A stretch of 52,237 nt of DNA, taken from DAOUBA01 sp034432855 (lineage in GTDB: Bacteria; Chloroflexota; Anaerolineae; B4-G1). Below are positions 50,187 to 52,237 of the stretch, one piece after another. The stretch's first letter is position 1. Each line of letters opens with the position of its first letter. The stretch lies in assembly GCA_034432855.1 (NCBI GenBank), contig DAOUBA010000241.1:1-52237 (forward strand). Direction: 5' to 3'. The notes below the pieces were generated by a model, which was given only the letters and a program-made list of their open reading frames with translations, was not told the origin of the DNA and searched no databases. Both the position numbers and the translations under genes were made by a program.

Positions 50187-50216
50187 CACCCTCGCCGTAG
50201 TGTTGCGGTGAGGGTG
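50187..50216 (+). terminator. Hairpin after YbjN gene
   Basis: CACCCTC (50187-50193) and GAGGGTG (50210-50216) pair, with an inner CCG/CGG. Only short T runs follow. It separates the YbjN and methyltransferase genes. Confidence 0.45.
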
Positions 50217-50234
50217 TTCGTTTGGGAGGTGCGG

Positions 50235-50870
50235 ATGCGTCGCCTGTGGTGGGCGTTCCTGCGGTTCTTCTTTCGCCTGCTCTACAACGAATTCGCCTGG
50301 ACCTACGACGTGGTGGCCTGGGTCGTCTCGTTGGGGCAGTGGACTGCCTGGGGACGCACGACGATCCCGCACCTGCACGGGGAGCGAGTGCTCGAATTGG
50401 CGCACGGCCCCGGCCATCTGCTGGTTGCGATGAAGGAGCGTGGACTCGCGCCGGTGGGGCTCGATCTCTCGCCGTACATGGGCCGGCTGGCGAGGCGGCG
50501 GTTGCAGAAGGCTGGGCTGGCTGTGCCGTTGGTACGCGCCCGCGCGCAGGCGCTCCCGTTCCGTGACGGGTGTTTCGATAGCGCCGTCTCCACTTTTCCC
50601 ACCGAGTTCATCCTGGATCCCGCCACACTGCGGGAGACGGCGCGCGTTCTACAGGTTGGAGGGCAGCTGGTCGTCGCCGCCTGGGCGCGCTTGAGTGAGC
50701 GCGATCCCCTTTCCCGCTTCATCGGCTGGCTATATCGGGTGACGGGGCAGGCCGAGCCGCTTCCCGGCGGGAGCGAGGCGGTGCTGGCGCAGGCGGGCTT
50801 TACTGCACGTACCGTGTGGGAGAAGGTCGGCTACAGCCGGGTGATGTTGGTCGTAGGGGAGCGCACCTAG
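50235..50870 (+). CDS. Class I SAM-dependent methyltransferase
   Basis: 211 residues from ATG 50235 (GGGAGG 5 bases upstream); an earlier in-frame ATG at 50178 lies before the hairpin and lacks a site. The SAM-binding motif I is RVLELAHGPGHLLVA, motif II VGLDLSPYMGRLARRR, with ALPFRDGCFDSAVSTFPTEF and a motif III region EFILDPATLRETARVLQVGG, as in ubiquinone/menaquinone methyltransferase relatives. The N-terminus is hydrophobic and aromatic (RLWWAFLRFFFRLLYNEFAW), suggesting membrane association and a lipid-like substrate. The substrate is unknown. Its stop overlaps the convergent gene by 4 bases. Confidence 0.9.
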   Translation: MRRLWWAFLRFFFRLLYNEFAWTYDVVAWVVSLGQWTAWGRTTIPHLHGERVLELAHGPGHLLVAMKERGLAPVGLDLSPYMGRLARRRLQKAGLAVPLVRARAQALPFRDGCFDSAVSTFPTEFILDPATLRETARVLQVGGQLVVAAWARLSERDPLSRFIGWLYRVTGQAEPLPGGSEAVLAQAGFTARTVWEKVGYSRVMLVVGERT

Positions 50871-51379
50871 GCCGGGTGGTAGGATTGCAACTGGTCGCGC
50901 CCGATCATCAGTTGCTCAGCCTCCAGAGGGAACGGAGCGGGAAACTCGACGAGCGGGAAAAGTCGTGCTTCGGTGACGGCCAACAAGCCACCCTGGGTGA
51001 TGTCGAGAAAGTCGCGCACGTTCGCCTCGGTGGACATGTGGAAGTGTCCCCGGCACACGGCTACTGGCGTGTACGCTACCAGCAACTCGTGCCGTGCGAG
51101 CAATTTGAGCGAGGCGCGGGTTTCTGCAGAGGTGAAGTACATAAAGACGACGTGTCGCCTGCGCACAATGACGTGAGGACGGAAGAACCCTTTCAGCGGG
51201 CTGCCAGGCGTAAGCGGCGTCAGACGCGCGTCGTAGAGCGAGAGGCTATCGCGAGTTGGATCGTTGATAAAGTTGAGCAACGCGCCGACCACCTCCAATT
51301 GTCCGCTGAACTGAAAGCCAACGGTGATGATCTCGACCTCGTGGCGCTGAATGGGTGGCGCCATACCTTCTATGCCCAT
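50867..51379 (-). CDS. Conserved hypothetical protein
   Basis: 170 residues from ATG 51379 on the minus strand with AAGGAG 6 bases upstream. The first half has SEEEVITVG-like beta strands (QRHEVEIITVGFQFSGQLEV, VGALLNFINDPTRDSLSLYD), the second has VIVRRRHVVFMYFTSAETRA and LVAYTPVAVCRGHFHMSTEA. A single Cys and a His pair (RGHFHMST) are notable but no enzyme motif is clear. It has no signal peptide or membrane helix. It overlaps the methyltransferase end by 4 bases. The tRNA promoter at 51383 points away from it, so the two compete for a very short divergent region. I do not recognise the family. Confidence 0.78.
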   Translation of the reverse strand: MGIEGMAPPIQRHEVEIITVGFQFSGQLEVVGALLNFINDPTRDSLSLYDARLTPLTPGSPLKGFFRPHVIVRRRHVVFMYFTSAETRASLKLLARHELLVAYTPVAVCRGHFHMSTEANVRDFLDITQGGLLAVTEARLFPLVEFPAPFPLEAEQLMIGRDQLQSYHPA

Positions 51380-51382
51380 TGT

Positions 51383-51411
51383 TTGCTCCTTCGCGTGCTT
51401 TGTGGTACAAT
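51383..51411 (+). promoter_or_regulatory. tRNA-His promoter
   Basis: TTGCTC (51383-51388), 17 bp, TACAAT (51406-51411), 10 bases before the tRNA. Its -10 and following 7 bases repeat those at 48419-48431. Confidence 0.7.
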
Positions 51412-51421
51412 AATCGCACCT

Positions 51422-51498
51422 GGTGGGTGTAGCCTAATGGTCAAGGCACCTGGTTGTGGCCCAGGAGATTGTGGGTTCGAATCCCACCACTCACCCCA
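51422..51498 (+). tRNA. tRNA-His (GTG)
   Basis: 77 bases including an encoded CCA. The acceptor stem is GGTGGGTG with CACTCACC (one G-U), the extra pair being the G-1:C73 typical of tRNA-His. D arm GCCTAATGGTCAAGGC, anticodon arm CCTGG-TTGTGGC-CCAGG with anticodon GTG, T arm GTGGG-TTCGAAT-CCCAC. Confidence 0.97.
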
Positions 51499-51505
51499 GC
51501 ATCAC

Positions 51506-51525
51506 AGCCGGACCTCGCTCCGGCT
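51506..51525 (+). terminator. Hairpin between the two tRNAs
   Basis: AGCCGGA (51506-51512) and TCCGGCT (51519-51525) pair around a 6-base loop, followed by TTCATTAT. A -10-like TATACA (51531-51536) follows and may serve the tRNA-Arg. Confidence 0.65.
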
Positions 51526-51542
51526 TTCATTATACACCCATT

Positions 51543-51616
51543 GCCCCCGTAGCTCAATGGGATAGAGCGTCGGACTTCGAATCCGCAGGTTGCACGTTCG
51601 AATCGTGTCGGGGGCG
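51543..51616 (+). tRNA. tRNA-Arg (TCG)
   Basis: 74 bases without encoded CCA. Acceptor GCCCCCG with CGGGGGC and discriminator G. D arm GCTCAATGGGATAGAGC. Anticodon loop CTTCGAA with anticodon TCG, giving Arg (CGA codons); the first anticodon-stem pair is a T-C mismatch. T arm GCACG-TTCGAAT-CGTGT. Confidence 0.95.
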
Positions 51617-51628
51617 CTAAAGAGATAT

Positions 51629-51668
51629 GAGCCTGGCCGTGAACCGTTCAACGGACATCGCCAGGCTC
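51629..51668 (+). terminator. Hairpin after tRNA-Arg
   Basis: GAGCCTGGC (51629-51637) and GCCAGGCTC (51660-51668) pair perfectly, with a small inner CCGT/ACGG pairing. The T-rich TGTATATTCCCTT follows. Confidence 0.7.
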
Positions 51669-51691
51669 TGTATATTCCCTTCGTCTGGTTC

Positions 51692-51720
51692 TTGCCTTCA
51701 CTCGCCATTGCGCCTATAAT
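51692..51720 (+). promoter_or_regulatory. Promoter of last gene
   Basis: TTGCCT (51692-51697), 17 bp, TATAAT (51715-51720). The 190 bases up to the gene at 51912 contain no clear coding sequence; an ATG at 51761 opens a short, Pro- and Arg-rich frame that does not look real. Confidence 0.7.
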
Positions 51721-51911
51721 ACCTGTGTCAGCAGTTGCCAGTTACAGTCACAGAGGCGCGATGGCTTTTCGGTATGACGCTCGCCTTCTGATAGATTTGC
51801 CTCCATCTGGTCTAGGCCCACCTGGATTGTCCTTCCTGCGTTCCCTGTCGCAAGACCGCGCGGGCCGAGCTGTCGAGCCTGTCTCCCCGCTTGAGCGTAA
51901 GGGGAGTGTGG

Positions 51912-52237
51912 ATGATTCAGGGTAACGTCAGTTCGGGCGCACTGGTGCGGCTCATCCGCAAGGCGGGGCGCCCCGTTCACATCAACGGGTTGACCCGCGC
52001 GGCGATCCAGGCCTGGCTGGAGGCCGGCGCCGCAGAGCGCCGCTATGCGCCCGGCGCTCATTATCAGGCAGGCGAAACAGTGCTCCTCGAAGGCCAGCGC
52101 ACCGTCGTGAAGGCGGTGCAGTCAGGGCAAACCCCGTACAGGGCCCCTTCTCCGTAGTGACACTCGTTCTTCCCGATGGCACGGAGCGCCTGATGGCTGC
52201 CGGCATCCCCGGTGCCCCGGCGGGAGAACGCCGGCCG
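51912..52237 (+). pseudogene. Unknown gene with one-base frameshift, cut by window edge
   Basis: ATG 51912 has AAGGGGAG 5 bases upstream. The first 73 residues look like a real protein: GNVSSGALVRLIRKAGRPVH, INGLTRAAIQAWLEAGAAER, YQAGETVLLEGQRTVVKAVQ. That frame ends at 52157 with an unlikely tail. From about 52130 another frame continues sensibly to the edge: QGPFSVVTLVLPDGTERLMA, then AGIPGAP. One base missing near CAAACCCC (52129-52135; CAAAACCCC would restore Gln-Asn-Pro-Val) explains both. The gene is either frameshifted or affected by a sequencing error. The family is not recognised. Confidence 0.6.

Noticed and set aside
51761..51925. Leader peptide upstream of the last gene
   Set aside because: The short frame is Pro/Arg-rich with no ribosome binding site of note.

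Overview
The window is about 60% GC and looks like a chromosomal piece of a Chloroflexota bacterium, probably Anaerolineae-like. The signs are BTAD-AAA-TPR giant regulators beside secreted repeat proteins, secreted proteins ending in a YLPxVLRNY-type tail, TopA with an N-terminal zinc ribbon, a LexA box of the GAAC-N4-GTTC type, and many small GC-rich palindromes, some inside genes. The assignment is inferred from gene content; no rRNA is present. Two probable one-base frameshifts and one gene chimera suggest a metagenome-derived assembly or local decay.

Layout. 1-545: start of an IS transposase running off the left edge. 626-12270: a LacI-family regulator with its own consensus promoter and operator, then a sugar operon on the same strand: FucI/AraA-like isomerase, YtfQ-type binding lipoprotein, sugar ABC ATPase, two permeases (the second fused to an extra extracytoplasmic domain), a lipoprotein, L-ribulokinase and L-ribulose-5-phosphate 4-epimerase. 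Together they would import an L-arabinose-like pentose and convert it to D-xylulose 5-phosphate. A transketolase (15619-17616) that can use this product lies just beyond a convergent two-component system (12359-15312). 17626-19661: a remodelled stretch with an fdhD remnant joined to a 5'-truncated secreted repeat protein.

19662-32792 holds two parallel modules, the most interesting part of the window. Each has a giant BTAD-AAA-TPR regulator, then a promoter whose -10 is preceded by two AGAYA direct repeats 11 bp apart and which overlaps a terminator, then a small cytoplasmic protein of a shared unnamed family, then a secreted repeat protein (Hep_Hag/peptidase S74 in one, delta-60 in the other). 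I read this as a duplicated surface-protein expression system controlled by SARP-like regulators.

32800-38150: two more exported proteins, then a LexA/SOS block. lexA is autoregulated, and an FtsK-type ATPase cassette has two LexA boxes and carries a DUF6504-like and two other small genes. 38295-47513: housekeeping genes (ffh, rpsP, khpA, rimM, dprA, manC, topA, xer) with an unnamed small gene pair. Two striking heptamer-phased mirror arrays follow dprA and topA. 47562-52237: an orphan PD-(D/E)XK nuclease, a membrane protein behind a structured leader, a YbjN protein, a methyltransferase, an unknown minus-strand gene, tRNA-His, tRNA-Arg and a frameshifted gene at the right edge.
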